From Caballeronia sp. GAFFF1 (lineage in GTDB: Bacteria; Pseudomonadota; Gammaproteobacteria; Burkholderiales; Burkholderiaceae): 64,000 nucleotides of DNA. Below, piece after piece: positions 16,595 to 25,947 of the stretch. Both the position numbers and the translations under genes were made by a program. Position 1 is the first letter of the stretch, and each line of letters starts with the position of its first letter. The stretch is taken from positions 1-64,000 of the forward strand of contig NZ_JALQEM010000030.1 in assembly GCF_023630705.1 (NCBI RefSeq), read 5' to 3'. Under the pieces are notes generated by a model. It was given only the letters and a program-made list of their open reading frames with translations, made no database searches and was not told the origin of the DNA.

Positions 16595-19192
16595 ATGTCT
16601 CGCAGAAAGTCGTTCACCTCGCTTCGCGCCCTTCGCACGCTCGGACGCTCTTGCGTCGCGCGTCTCGATCTCCAACGGTTCGCCGCGCCCGCGCTCACGG
16701 TTTTCGTGTGTGCGCTCCTCCTCGTCGTGTTCCAGCATCTGTCGCATACGGTCGATTACAAGTCCGTCGTGCGGTCGCTGCGGCTGCTCTCGCTGCAAGC
16801 GTGGGGCGCGGCGCTGTTCGCCACCGCCCTGAGCTTCGCGGCGCTCGTCGGCCGCGATGCCGTCGGCTTGCGGCACATTGGCGTCGCGGTGCCGCGTTCG
16901 CTGCTGTGGGTCGGCGCGACGGTCGGCTCGGCGCTCGGCAACGTCACGGGCTTCGGCGCGCTGACGGGCGGGGCGGTGCGCTGCCGCGTCTACGGCGCGG
17001 CGGAAGTGACGCCCGCGCAGGTCGGCCGGCTGTCGATCTTCACGGGCGTGACGCTCGCGCTCTCGCTCGCGTTCATGGCGGCGCTCGGCATGCTGTGCTC
17101 GGCGGGCACGGTGGCGAACATGCTGCATCTCTCGCCCGCGATACTGCGCGTGCTCGGCGCGGCGCTGCTCGCGGTGTTCGTCGCGATGCTCGTCTTCTGC
17201 GGTAGCGAGCAGCGCACGTTGCGTTCGCGCTGGACATGGCTCGCGTTCACGGTGCCGACGCGCCGCGACTTCATCGCGCAAACCGCGCTCGCCGTCGTCG
17301 ACGTGCTCGGCGCGGGGCTCGCGCTCTGGGCGATGCTGCCGGGCGCGCACGTCGGCTTCGGCGAATTCATGACGGTGTTCTCGACGGCGATGCTGCTCGG
17401 GATGATCGGCCATACGCCGGGCGGCGTCGGCGTGTTCGAGGCGGCAATGGTGTTCGCGCTCGGCCGCAACGTCGCGACGCCGGACGTGCTCGCCGCGCTC
17501 CTCGCTTATCGCGCGATCTATTTCGGCCTGCCGCTGATTCTCTCGGCCGCCGTGATGGCCGCGTTCGAAGGCCGCGCGCTGAAAGGCCGCTTCTCGTTCC
17601 TGCATCCGCGCCGCGTGTCGTCGCTCGCGCCGTTGTTCCTCGCGATCGTCGCGTTCGCGGCGGGGTCCATGCTCGTCATCTCCGGCGCGACGCCCGCGTT
17701 CAAGATGCGCATTGCGCTTTTGCAGACCGTCATTCCGTTGTGGGTGCTGGAAAGCTCGCAACTGCTCGGCAGCGTGATGGGCGTCATGCTGCTTTTCGTC
17801 GCGCGCGGCCTCATGCGCCGGCTCGACGCCGCGTGGTGGGTCGCGCTCATTCTCGCGGTCGCGAACTTCGCGCTGTCGCTGGCAAAGGGGCTCGCGTTCA
17901 TCGAAGCGGGCGTCCTTGCGTTTCTCATCGTGCTGCTCGTTTCGACGCGCGAGCGCTTCAATCGCCGGGCGTCGCTGTTCGCCGAGCGATTCACGGCGAC
18001 GTGGCTCGTTTCCGTCGGCATGGTGATGGCGGTCGCGGTATGGATCATGTTCTTCGCCTTCCGCGACGTGCCGTACAACACGGATCTCTGGTGGCAATTC
18101 GCGTTCGACGAGCGCGCGCCGCGTGCGCTGCGCGCGACGCTCGCAGCGGGCGTGTTCGCGTGCGCGTTCGCCGTCTGGCAGTTGCTGCGCCCGGCGGCGG
18201 GCCGCTTCGAAATGCCCGCGCGGGAGGATCTCGCCGATGCGGCGCGCATTTTCCGCGCGCAGGAGCGCAGCGACGCCGGCCTCGCGATGATGGGCGACAA
18301 GAGCTTTCTGTTCTCCGAGTCGCGCGAGGCGTTTCTCATGTACGCGAAGCACGGCCGCACGTGGGCCGCGCTGCACGATCCGGTCGGCCCGCGCAGCGAG
18401 TGGGCGGGGCTGATCCGCCGTTTCGTGGAACTCGCGCATTCGCACAACGGCCGCGCCGCGTTTTATCAGGTGCGCGCGGACGCGCTGCCGCTCTATCTCG
18501 ACGCCGGTCTCACGCTGATGAAGCTCGGCGAGGAAGCGCACGTCGCGCTGTCCGAGTTCGACCTGAAAGGCTCGCACCGCGCGCATTTGCGCTATGCGTT
18601 GAAGCGCGGCGAACGCGACGGCTTCGACACCGAGCTGATCGGCCCGGACCGCATCGCGGAAAGCATGCCGATGCTGCGCGAGATTTCCGACGACTGGCTC
18701 GACAGCCGCTCGGCGCGTGAAAAGAGCTTCTCGGTGGCGGCGTTCAACGAGGAATATCTTGCCGCCCAGTCGGTGCTGCTCGTGCGTCAGCAGGGCGTGC
18801 CGGTCGCGTTCGTCACGTTCATGACGACGGACCTGCACACCGAAGCGACCGTCGGCGTGATGCGTCACGTGGCGGAAGCCTCGTCGTATGCGATGGAGTA
18901 CCTCTTCACCAAGCTCGCGCTGCATCTGAAAGAGGCGGGGTTCAAATCGCTGTCGCTTGGCATCGCGCCGTTGTCCGGCATGGAGCCGACGCCGCTCGCT
19001 TCGCACTGGCATCGGCTGGCGGGACTCGTATGGCGCTTCGGCGGACGCTTCTACAACTTCCGCGGCCTGCGCGGATTCAAAAGCAAGTTCCAGCCGCACT
19101 GGGAGCCGCGTTATCTTGCGGCGTCCGGTTCGGTCAGCGTGTTTCTCACTTTGGCGGACCTCTCGTTGCTGGCGGGAGGCTGGCGTTCATGA
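16595..19192 (+). CDS. mprF: Bifunctional lysyl-phosphatidylglycerol flippase/synthetase
   Basis: An 865-aa membrane protein. The N-terminal ~520 residues hold many TM helices (flippase; GHTPGGVGVFEAAMVFALG is the conserved segment). The C-terminal ~330 residues are a DUF2156 aminoacyl transferase domain that moves lysine from Lys-tRNA to phosphatidylglycerol (MGDKSFLFSESREAFLMYAKHGRTW, then the LRYALKRGERDGF segment and the conserved C-terminal FNFRGLRGFKSKFQP-like end). It makes cationic lipid that protects against acid and antimicrobial peptides. The stop overlaps the acvB start by four bases. GTG at 16553 is an alternative start. Confidence 0.93.
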   Translation: MSRRKSFTSLRALRTLGRSCVARLDLQRFAAPALTVFVCALLLVVFQHLSHTVDYKSVVRSLRLLSLQAWGAALFATALSFAALVGRDAVGLRHIGVAVPRSLLWVGATVGSALGNVTGFGALTGGAVRCRVYGAAEVTPAQVGRLSIFTGVTLALSLAFMAALGMLCSAGTVANMLHLSPAILRVLGAALLAVFVAMLVFCGSEQRTLRSRWTWLAFTVPTRRDFIAQTALAVVDVLGAGLALWAMLPGAHVGFGEFMTVFSTAMLLGMIGHTPGGVGVFEAAMVFALGRNVATPDVLAALLAYRAIYFGLPLILSAAVMAAFEGRALKGRFSFLHPRRVSSLAPLFLAIVAFAAGSMLVISGATPAFKMRIALLQTVIPLWVLESSQLLGSVMGVMLLFVARGLMRRLDAAWWVALILAVANFALSLAKGLAFIEAGVLAFLIVLLVSTRERFNRRASLFAERFTATWLVSVGMVMAVAVWIMFFAFRDVPYNTDLWWQFAFDERAPRALRATLAAGVFACAFAVWQLLRPAAGRFEMPAREDLADAARIFRAQERSDAGLAMMGDKSFLFSESREAFLMYAKHGRTWAALHDPVGPRSEWAGLIRRFVELAHSHNGRAAFYQVRADALPLYLDAGLTLMKLGEEAHVALSEFDLKGSHRAHLRYALKRGERDGFDTELIGPDRIAESMPMLREISDDWLDSRSAREKSFSVAAFNEEYLAAQSVLLVRQQGVPVAFVTFMTTDLHTEATVGVMRHVAEASSYAMEYLFTKLALHLKEAGFKSLSLGIAPLSGMEPTPLASHWHRLAGLVWRFGGRFYNFRGLRGFKSKFQPHWEPRYLAASGSVSVFLTLADLSLLAGGWRS

Positions 19193-20478
19193 ACAAGTTG
19201 GGCAAGAAACTGGCGGCGCTCGCGGCGGCCGCCGTCTGCGGCGTCTCCCTGATTGGCGCGGCGCACGCGAACACCGTTTCGGGCGGCCGCTACGGGCAGG
19301 TCACGGTGACGAAACCGGCTGGCGCGATGACGGGCTTCGTCGTGCTGTTATCGGAGAAAAGCGGCTGGAGCGAGTCGGACCAGCAAGCCGCCGATGCGCT
19401 CGCGGCCAAGGGCGCGATGGTCGTCGGCGTCGATACGCCGCGCTACGCCGCGCGCCTTGCCGCGGAGAAGAAGGAGACGTGCCACAACCTCGTCGGCGAT
19501 GCGGAGGACATGAGCCATCAGCTCGAACGCACGGTGCAGACGAGCCGCTATTTCTCGCCGATCTTCGCCGGTGCGGGCCAAGGCGCGACGGTCGCGGAAC
19601 ACGCGCTCGGCCAGGCGCCGGACAACACGGTGGCGGGCGCGGTATCGCTCGCGCCGGAGGCCACGCTCGACGCGCGCTTCAAGCCGTGTCCGCCGGACCC
19701 GACCATCATCCACATGAAGGGCCTGCCGGGCTTCATGGAGCGCGCCGCGTGGCCGCCCGGCCGCACGAAGGCCGACGCGATCGTGGCAATGACCGCGCCC
19801 CACCTGACCAAACCCGAGGCGCCTGCTGCGAACGATGTGTCCGATCTCCCGCTCGTCGAGCTGCGCGCGTCGCAGCCGACTGACTTGCTCGCCATCGTCA
19901 TTTCCGGTGACGGCGGCTGGCGCGACCTCGACAAGACGATGGCGCTCGCCCTTCAGCGCGACGGCGTGTCGGTGATCGGCATCGATTCGCTGCGCTATTT
20001 CTGGAGCGAGAAGTCGCCGCAGCGCACGGCAGCGGATATCGCCCGCGTGGTGCGCGCCTACAGCGCGCGCTGGCATACGAGCCACGTGGCGCTCGTCGGC
20101 TACTCGTTCGGCGCGGACGTGATGCCGTTCGCGTACAACCGACTGCCCGACGACGTGCGGCGCCAGGTCTCGTATATCTCGTTGATGGGCTTTGCGCCCG
20201 AGGCCGATTTTCAGATTCGCGTGACCGGCTGGCTCGGCATGAAGGCGAGCGACAAGGCGCTCAAAGTGAAGCCGGAGCTCGCGCAACTGCCGCCCGCGAT
20301 GGTCCAGTGCATCTACGGCGAAAAAGAAGACGATACGCTCTGCCCGGCGCTGACAAAGACGGGCATCGACGTGGTGAAGCTGCCGGGCGATCATCACTTC
20401 GGCGGCGACTACGACGCGCTCGCGCGGCGAATTCTGGCCGGCTGGCGCAAGCAGATCGCGGCGAAGCAAGCGGCGTGA
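19189..20478 (+). CDS. acvB: AcvB/VirJ-family periplasmic lysyl-phosphatidylglycerol hydrolase
   Basis: A 429-aa exported protein with signal peptide (cut near GAAHA, ~28) and two related VirJ-like halves. The second half carries an alpha/beta-hydrolase nucleophile motif GYSFG with Ser306 and the likely catalytic His at 402-403 in GDHHFGG. Characterised AcvB homologues in Agrobacterium and Rhizobium (AtvA) sit behind mprF/lpiA and hydrolyse lysyl-PG. The ATGA overlap with mprF shows tight coupling of synthesis and turnover here too. Confidence 0.9.
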   Translation: MNKLGKKLAALAAAAVCGVSLIGAAHANTVSGGRYGQVTVTKPAGAMTGFVVLLSEKSGWSESDQQAADALAAKGAMVVGVDTPRYAARLAAEKKETCHNLVGDAEDMSHQLERTVQTSRYFSPIFAGAGQGATVAEHALGQAPDNTVAGAVSLAPEATLDARFKPCPPDPTIIHMKGLPGFMERAAWPPGRTKADAIVAMTAPHLTKPEAPAANDVSDLPLVELRASQPTDLLAIVISGDGGWRDLDKTMALALQRDGVSVIGIDSLRYFWSEKSPQRTAADIARVVRAYSARWHTSHVALVGYSFGADVMPFAYNRLPDDVRRQVSYISLMGFAPEADFQIRVTGWLGMKASDKALKVKPELAQLPPAMVQCIYGEKEDDTLCPALTKTGIDVVKLPGDHHFGGDYDALARRILAGWRKQIAAKQAA

Positions 20479-20493
20479 GGTCGGGGCGACGAC

Positions 20494-20516
20494 GGCCGGT
20501 CAAGACGAAGCCGGCC
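20494..20516 (+). terminator. Hairpin after acvB
   Basis: Inverted repeat GGCCGG / CCGGCC with an 11-nt loop, 15 bases after the acvB stop. No T tract follows, so intrinsic termination is uncertain. Confidence 0.35.
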
Positions 20517-20597
20517 TTGCCCCGACCCTCTGGTTCTCGGCTGTAAAAGGGCACTCGAAAACTTTGGCTGTGGCCGCACGGCGTTTCCAGTCGGACG

Positions 20598-20762
20598 GTG
20601 CGCGAGCCGAATATCGAGCACAACGCTTGTCTGCCCGTACCGGGCGCGGTCAATCAGGCGGCCGAGCGGCTCACGTGCATGGACGTGCCGATCATCGAGG
20701 CGCCTGCGCGCCGCAAGAAAACGGCGCTTCTACGCCGGCCTCACTTCAGCGGCCCCAAATAA
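20598..20762 (+). CDS. Possible small ORF, 54 aa
   Basis: A GTG-started frame encoding VREPNIEHNACLPVPG and then a stretch ending RRPHFSGPK. Its third positions are mostly G/C, like real genes here, and it contains two Cys and a basic ARRKK patch. The ribosome site is weak and it overlaps the 3' end of the convergent DUF1993 gene by 22 bases. It may be a genuine small protein or the remnant of a longer gene. No family recognised. Confidence 0.28.
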   Translation: MREPNIEHNACLPVPGAVNQAAERLTCMDVPIIEAPARRKKTALLRRPHFSGPK

Positions 20763-21250
20763 TCCCGCTTGCCGATGGGCGCGCCGAGGTGGCGCAAGAT
20801 GTCGTGAGTCGTCGCGACGTGAAAATAGAAGTTCGGCAATCCGAAGCCGAATAGATAATCGACGCCCGAAAACGACGGCGAAAAGTCCGGAAACTTGAGC
20901 GTGACGGTGCGCGTCTCGCTGCCCTCCATCGTCGCTTCCTGAATGTTCTTCAAATAAGCGATCGTCTTCGCGATGCGTTCCTGCAACGCCGCGAAGCTGT
21001 CCTCGTTGTCCTCGAATTTCGGCGCGTCGACGCCGGAAAGACGCTGTGCCGAGAGCTTCGCGGTATCGCTCGCGCGCTGAATCTGCGCGGCGAGCGGCAG
21101 CATGTCGGGCGCGAGCCGCGCGGCGATGACATCGGCGTGGGCGAGGCCTTTTTCGTCGGCGAAGGCGGCGCCTTTTTCCAACAGCGACGAGCAGACTTCC
21201 AGCCCGCGAATAAACACCGGAATCGACGCGCGATACATCGAGAGGGACAT
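20741..21250 (-). CDS. DUF1993-family protein
   Basis: A 169-aa soluble helical protein starting MSLSMYRASIPVFIRGLEV. The family pattern is clear: repeated FI.GL..L..LL.KA, then a central APKFEDNE.SF..L..RI..T..YL segment and the C-terminal NFYFHVATTHDILRHLG.PIGK.DYLG. It belongs to the DinB-like four-helix bundle group; His residues in the C-terminal helix could bind metal. AAGGAGCG precedes the start. Function unknown. Confidence 0.85.
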   Translation of the reverse strand: MSLSMYRASIPVFIRGLEVCSSLLEKGAAFADEKGLAHADVIAARLAPDMLPLAAQIQRASDTAKLSAQRLSGVDAPKFEDNEDSFAALQERIAKTIAYLKNIQEATMEGSETRTVTLKFPDFSPSFSGVDYLFGFGLPNFYFHVATTHDILRHLGAPIGKRDYLGPLK

Positions 21251-21347
21251 GGTCTTGCGCTCCTTGACGTGATGCGGACCGTTGCGGCCCGGGTAGTGAT
21301 GGGCGACAAGCATAGCGCCCGCCGCGGCGCTGCGCACAAACCGCCGG

Positions 21348-21530
21348 CTACGGCCGCGCGTGCCGCGCCTCCCATTCCCGCAATTGCGCCTGATAGCGTT
21401 CGAGCGCCGCCTGATAGATGTCGAACACGCAAGGATTGCAGCCGCTCTGGCAGCAATCGCCCGGGGCGGGGCGCTCGGGCGGCGTGGGGCGCGGATCGTC
21501 TGCCGGAGCATTGGGATCGTGATTGAGCAT
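21348..21530 (-). CDS. Small oxidoreductase-like (PF09791-type) protein
   Basis: A 60-aa protein with a Pro-rich N-terminus and the compact Cys motif DCCQSGCNPCVFDIY followed by a Tyr/Arg/Glu helix. This matches the short oxidoreductase-like domain found in many Proteobacteria, where the four Cys may hold metal or a cluster. The ribosome site at this ATG is poor; a longer in-frame start at 21668 adds residues unlike the family. It lies 97 bases upstream of the DUF1993 gene on the same strand. Confidence 0.65.
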   Translation of the reverse strand: MLNHDPNAPADDPRPTPPERPAPGDCCQSGCNPCVFDIYQAALERYQAQLREWEARHARP

Positions 21531-21804
21531 TGAGGTGGATGCCGGTTCATTGAACACGACTGCCGGCTGCGTTCGCAGGCCGCCAGGCTTCGGCAGGCCG
21601 GCAGTTGAGCTTGGACCGCCGTTTCGCCCGACGCAAGCGCAAGCCATCCGTCCGCAAACACTCCCCAATGAGCGGCTCCGAACGGCAAACCGAACGGCTA
21701 ACTTTTGGCGGGTTCATCATTCGCGCAATGCGATACTGCCGCGAACGTTGCGAGCGCAGTTGCCGCATCCGAACCACACTCGACTGGACCGAAGGACTCC
21801 CTCG

Positions 21805-24240
21805 ATGAATCAGACCATCAGGCTTGCGATCTTCGGCGCGCTATTGAGCGCGGTGCTCGCCGGCTGCGCCTCGTCGCAGGATGCGTCCGACCGGGCGCGC
21901 GCCGCGCCGGGCAAGGACACGCCGTACAGCGCCGAAATCCGCCGCACGCAGTCCGGCATTGCGCACGTCCGCGCCGCCGACTGGGGCAGCCTCGGTTTCG
22001 GCTACGGCTACGCGCAGGCCCAAGACACGCTCTGCACGCTCGCCGATGGCTTCGTGACCTATCGCGGCGAGCGGTCCGCGTACTTCGGCGCGGACGCCCG
22101 CCTGCCGAGCGGATCGACGTTCGGCCAGCCGCGCAATCTGGACGCCGATTTCTTCTTCCGCTTAGTCGACGATCAAGCCGCCGTCGACCGTTATCGCGCT
22201 GCGCAGCCACCGGAGTTGCGTGATCTCGTCGACGGCTTCGCATCCGGCTACAACCATTATCTGGCGGATCTGAAAGCCGGCCAGTTTCCCGGCGCGCACG
22301 CCGCTTGCCGCAGCCAGCCGTGGGTCGAGGACATCGAGCCGGACGACATCTACCGTCGCGTAATCGCGGCGAATCTGGCGGGCGGATCGGCGCGTTTCGT
22401 GCAGGCCATCGCGGCTGCGCGCCCGCCGAAGCAGGGCGCGCAGCCGCCGGCCGCGTCGCTGGACATGAGCGAGCGGCGCGATGCCGTCGGCGACATGCCC
22501 GGCCTCGGCAGCAACGCGCTCGCGTTCGGCGCGCCGATTACGCGGGAGAAACGGAGCATCCTGTTCGGCAATCCGCACTGGTCCTGGCAAGGCCCGGACC
22601 GCTTTTATCAGGCGCAACTGACCATTCCCGGCCGCCTGAACGTGGCGGGCGTGTCGTTTCTCGGCATGCCGCTCGTCGTGCTCGGCTTCAACGAAAATAT
22701 CGCGTGGACGCATACCGTTTCGACGGGCCGCCGCTTCGGCCTCTTCGAAATGACGCTCGATCACGCCGACCCGACGCATTATCTCTTCGACGGCGCGAGC
22801 CAGTCGATGACGCCCGTGCCGCTCACGGTGCGCGTGCGCCGCGCGGACGGCTCGCTCGAATCGGTCTCGCGCACGCTCTATCGCACGCGCTTCGGTCCCG
22901 TCGTCGATCTGTCGGCCATGAACGCCGGCCTCGGCTGGAACGCGCAGCGCGCCTACGCGTTCGCCGACGTCAACGCGGACAACGTGCGCAGCTTCGAGAA
23001 CTTCTTTGCGTGGGACCAGGCTCGCTCGCTCGACGATTTCATCGCGATACAGAAGCGGTACAAGGCGGTTCCGTGGGCCAACACGTTCGCCATCGGCCGG
23101 GGCGACCCGCGCGCGTGGTTCGCGGATATCGGCCCGATTCCCGGCGTGCCCGATGCGCTCGCCGACGCCTGCACGACGCCGACGGGCCGCGCCCTGGCGA
23201 GCCGGATGCCCGGCGTGCCGGTCCTCGACGGCGCGAAAACCGCCTGCACATGGCGCACCGATCCCTCGAACACGATGCCGGGCACCGTGCCGGGCACACT
23301 CCCGGTGTCGCAATTGCCCAGCATGCTTCGCGGCGATTACGTCGGCAATTTCAACGACACTTACTGGCTCACGAACGCGAATGTCCCGCTCACGGGCTAC
23401 GCGCGCGTGCTGGGCGCGACGCGCTATGAACAGTCCATGCGCACCCGCTACGGGCACCTGCTCGCGGCGCGGCTGCAGCGCGAGCCCGGCGGCGTGACGC
23501 GGGGCGCGGTCGAACAGGCCGTGCTCGAGACGCATTCGTTGTCCGAGCAGTTGTACCGTCAGCCGGTGCTAGACGCCGTCTGCACCCCCGGCGACGCGAT
23601 GAGCGCGCTCAACGACGCCTGCGACGTGCTGCGCAACTGGAACGGCACGGCCGATATCGACGCCCGCGGCGCGAATTTGTGGGACGAGTTCTGGCGGCGC
23701 GTCACGAAGCTCGCGCCCGAGACGCTGGCCGCGACGCGCTTTGATCCGGCGCGCCCGCTCGCGACGCCGAGCGGCCTGAAGACGGACAGCCCGGAGGTCG
23801 TGCAGGAATTGCGGCAGGCGCTCGGCGGCGCGGCGCTCTCGCTGCGGCTCAACGGTTTCGCGCTGGATTCGCGGCGTGGCGACCTGCTCCACACGACGCG
23901 CAACGGCGCGAACGTGCCGCTCTACGGCGGCTGCGACGACGCCGGTTACTTCACGGTCGTCTGCGCGGGGCGTCCGCTCGATCCGAAGGGTTATTCGATG
24001 GACGCGAACGGCCACGGCGACAGCTACATGCAGGTCGTCACGTTCACGGCCGACGGCGCGGCGGGTGTCGAGGCGGACACCATGCTCGCGCCGTCCGAAT
24101 CGGACGATCCCGCTTCGCCTCGCTCGGGCGACGCCACGCGTCTTTTTGCGGCGAAGCACTGGCAGCGGTTCCCGTTCACGGACGAAGCCATCGAAGCCGA
24201 TCCGGCGCTCACGCGAATCGTCGTCACCGGCACGCGTTGA
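21805..24240 (+). CDS. Penicillin acylase-family Ntn hydrolase, lipoprotein
   Basis: An 811-aa exported enzyme with lipobox LAGC (Cys21). The N-terminal nucleophile of the beta subunit is probably Ser236 in GLG|SNALAFG, exposed after autoproteolysis; the preceding ~215 residues would form the alpha subunit and linker. The sequence NPHWSWQGPDRFYQAQL and FNENIAWTHTVSTGRRF are typical beta-subunit segments. This branch includes acyl-homoserine-lactone acylases (quorum quenching) and aculeacin-type acylases, so an N-acyl amide substrate is likely. Monocistronic-looking; the next gene starts 72 bases later. Confidence 0.87.
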   Translation: MNQTIRLAIFGALLSAVLAGCASSQDASDRARAAPGKDTPYSAEIRRTQSGIAHVRAADWGSLGFGYGYAQAQDTLCTLADGFVTYRGERSAYFGADARLPSGSTFGQPRNLDADFFFRLVDDQAAVDRYRAAQPPELRDLVDGFASGYNHYLADLKAGQFPGAHAACRSQPWVEDIEPDDIYRRVIAANLAGGSARFVQAIAAARPPKQGAQPPAASLDMSERRDAVGDMPGLGSNALAFGAPITREKRSILFGNPHWSWQGPDRFYQAQLTIPGRLNVAGVSFLGMPLVVLGFNENIAWTHTVSTGRRFGLFEMTLDHADPTHYLFDGASQSMTPVPLTVRVRRADGSLESVSRTLYRTRFGPVVDLSAMNAGLGWNAQRAYAFADVNADNVRSFENFFAWDQARSLDDFIAIQKRYKAVPWANTFAIGRGDPRAWFADIGPIPGVPDALADACTTPTGRALASRMPGVPVLDGAKTACTWRTDPSNTMPGTVPGTLPVSQLPSMLRGDYVGNFNDTYWLTNANVPLTGYARVLGATRYEQSMRTRYGHLLAARLQREPGGVTRGAVEQAVLETHSLSEQLYRQPVLDAVCTPGDAMSALNDACDVLRNWNGTADIDARGANLWDEFWRRVTKLAPETLAATRFDPARPLATPSGLKTDSPEVVQELRQALGGAALSLRLNGFALDSRRGDLLHTTRNGANVPLYGGCDDAGYFTVVCAGRPLDPKGYSMDANGHGDSYMQVVTFTADGAAGVEADTMLAPSESDDPASPRSGDATRLFAAKHWQRFPFTDEAIEADPALTRIVVTGTR

Positions 24241-24311
24241 GATCGCGAGACGCTTCGCGAGCCGGAAGTTTCCCGTCTATGATGGAGGTTTGCCCGCATG
24301 GAATCTCTGTC

Positions 24312-25781
24312 ATGACTACTGGCAACAGCACACCGCAAGAAGAAGCAGTCCGGCTCGACGCGTCCGCGCTGCAAGCATTCGTCGACCGCAAATGGAACGA
24401 CGAGATCGTTCCGGCGCTCACCGATTACATCGCCGTTCCGGCCAAAAGCCCGATGTTCGACGTCGACTGGGCCCGGCACGGTTTCATCGAGCGCGTGGTC
24501 ACGGACGCCGTCGACTGGGTGAAAGCGCAGCCGGTCAAGGGCTTGAAAGTCGAAATCGTGCGGCTGGCCGGGCGCACGCCGGTGATTTTCTTCGAAGCCC
24601 CGGCCACGCGCTCGGGCAGCACCGAAACGGTCGTCCTGTACGGCCATCTGGACAAGCAGCCGGAGTTCGAAGGCTGGCGCAGCGATCTGGGTCCGTGGAC
24701 CCCGAAGCTGGAGGACGGCAAGCTCTACGGGCGCGGCGGCGCGGACGACGGCTACGCGACCTACGCCAGCATCACCGCGCTGGCCGCGCTGGACGCGCAA
24801 GGCGTCGAGCGGCCGCGCTGCGTCGGCATCATCGAGACGTGCGAGGAGTCGGGCAGCTACGACTTGCTGCCGTACATCGACGCGCTGCGCGACAGGCTCG
24901 GCGACGTCGGACTCGTGATCTGTCTCGATTCGGGCGCGGGCAATTACGATCAACTCTGGCTGACCACGTCGCTGCGCGGGCTCGTCGCGGGCGACCTCGA
25001 AGTGCAGGTGCTCGAAGAAGGCTTGCATTCGGGCGGCTATGGCGGCATTGCGCCGTCGACGTTTCGCATCATGCGGCAACTGTTCGAGCGCCTCGAAGAC
25101 GCCGCCACCGGCAATCTGCTGCCGAAAGACTTCCACTGCGGGATTCCGGCGCAACGCCTGCGCGAAGCGGAAGCAACGGCGCAGATTCTCGGCGACGATG
25201 TCTGGAAGAAGCTGCCGTGGAGCTGCGGTCAGGATGGAGGCAGCGTGCTTCCGACCACCACCGATCCGAAGGAAGCGTTGCTTAACTCGACGTGGCGGCC
25301 TTCGCTGACCGTGACGGGCGCAGCCGGCCTGCCGCCGCTCGCGGACGCCGGCAACGTGCTCGCGCCGCGCACCGCGTTCAAGCTGTCGCTGCGCCTGCCG
25401 CCGCTCGTCGAGGCGACGGAGGCGGTCGCGCAGCTGAAGTCCTTGCTCGAATTCGATCCGCCGTACAACGCCAAGGTCACGTTCAAGCCGGAAGCAGGCG
25501 CGGCCACGGGTTGGAGCGCGCCGGACCTCGCGCCGTGGCTCGCGTCGTCGCTGAACGACGCCTCGCGCCGGCACTTCGGCGCCGATGTCGCCTACATCGG
25601 GCAGGGCGGCACCATTCCGCTGATGAACACGCTGAAAGAAGGCTTCCCGCGCTCGCAGTTCATGGTGTGCGGCGTGCTCGGCCCGAAATCGAATGCGCAC
25701 GGACCCAATGAATTCCTGCATGTGCCGTATGCCCGCAAGCTGACGGCAGCAGTGGCGGAAGTGATCGCGGCTGCGCCCTGA
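24312..25781 (+). CDS. M20-family metallopeptidase/dipeptidase
   Basis: A 489-aa cytoplasmic enzyme with the two-zinc ligands of the family: GHLDKQPEF, RGGADDGYA, ETCEESGS and the C-terminal GPKSNAHGPNEF. A lid/dimerisation domain lies between about 210 and 390 (HSGGYGG). The N-terminal half resembles carnosinase-type M20 dipeptidases. Substrate unknown, probably a dipeptide or N-acyl amino acid. It follows the acylase gene on the same strand, so sequential amide hydrolysis is possible but speculative. A terminator follows. Confidence 0.88.
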   Translation: MTTGNSTPQEEAVRLDASALQAFVDRKWNDEIVPALTDYIAVPAKSPMFDVDWARHGFIERVVTDAVDWVKAQPVKGLKVEIVRLAGRTPVIFFEAPATRSGSTETVVLYGHLDKQPEFEGWRSDLGPWTPKLEDGKLYGRGGADDGYATYASITALAALDAQGVERPRCVGIIETCEESGSYDLLPYIDALRDRLGDVGLVICLDSGAGNYDQLWLTTSLRGLVAGDLEVQVLEEGLHSGGYGGIAPSTFRIMRQLFERLEDAATGNLLPKDFHCGIPAQRLREAEATAQILGDDVWKKLPWSCGQDGGSVLPTTTDPKEALLNSTWRPSLTVTGAAGLPPLADAGNVLAPRTAFKLSLRLPPLVEATEAVAQLKSLLEFDPPYNAKVTFKPEAGAATGWSAPDLAPWLASSLNDASRRHFGADVAYIGQGGTIPLMNTLKEGFPRSQFMVCGVLGPKSNAHGPNEFLHVPYARKLTAAVAEVIAAAP

Positions 25782-25806
25782 GTCTTTTGCTACCGTTGTC
25801 GGACTG

Positions 25807-25830
25807 ACGCCCGCGCTCGCGGGCGTTTTC
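25807..25830 (+). terminator. Intrinsic terminator after the M20 peptidase gene
   Basis: Stem ACGCCCGC / GCGGGCGT with a GCTC loop, followed directly by TTTTC. Stem strength and T run fit a rho-independent terminator 25 bases after the stop. Confidence 0.8.
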
Positions 25831-25850
25831 TTTGGTTTGGCCGAAAATGA

Positions 25851-25867
25851 AACTGGTCAGGCCAGTT
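25851..25867 (+). promoter_or_regulatory. Palindromic operator upstream of the Ldh-family gene
   Basis: AACTGG-TCAGG-CCAGTT, 6-bp perfect arms, about 80 bases before the ATG. The TGGT-N3-GCCA core resembles sites of FadR/PdhR/LldR-type GntR regulators. A related copy lies just after the gene at 27074-27088. No regulator gene is adjacent. Confidence 0.5.
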
Positions 25868-25947
25868 GATCGTCTGTAAAGTAGAAGGCCCGCGCGTCGC
25901 ACGTAGAGGCGACGCGTCAGCAATCGACTTTGGAGACGAGAGTCGCA

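Noticed and set aside
16556..19099. Very long open frame (847 codons) antisense to mprF, rich in Arg, His and Glu
   Set aside because: It mirrors the high-GC mprF gene; the composition is typical of a shadow frame and no domain is visible, while mprF has clear motifs.
24024..25721. 565-codon antisense frame across the acylase end and the M20 peptidase
   Set aside because: Spans two genes with confirmed motifs on the other strand; Arg-rich shadow composition.
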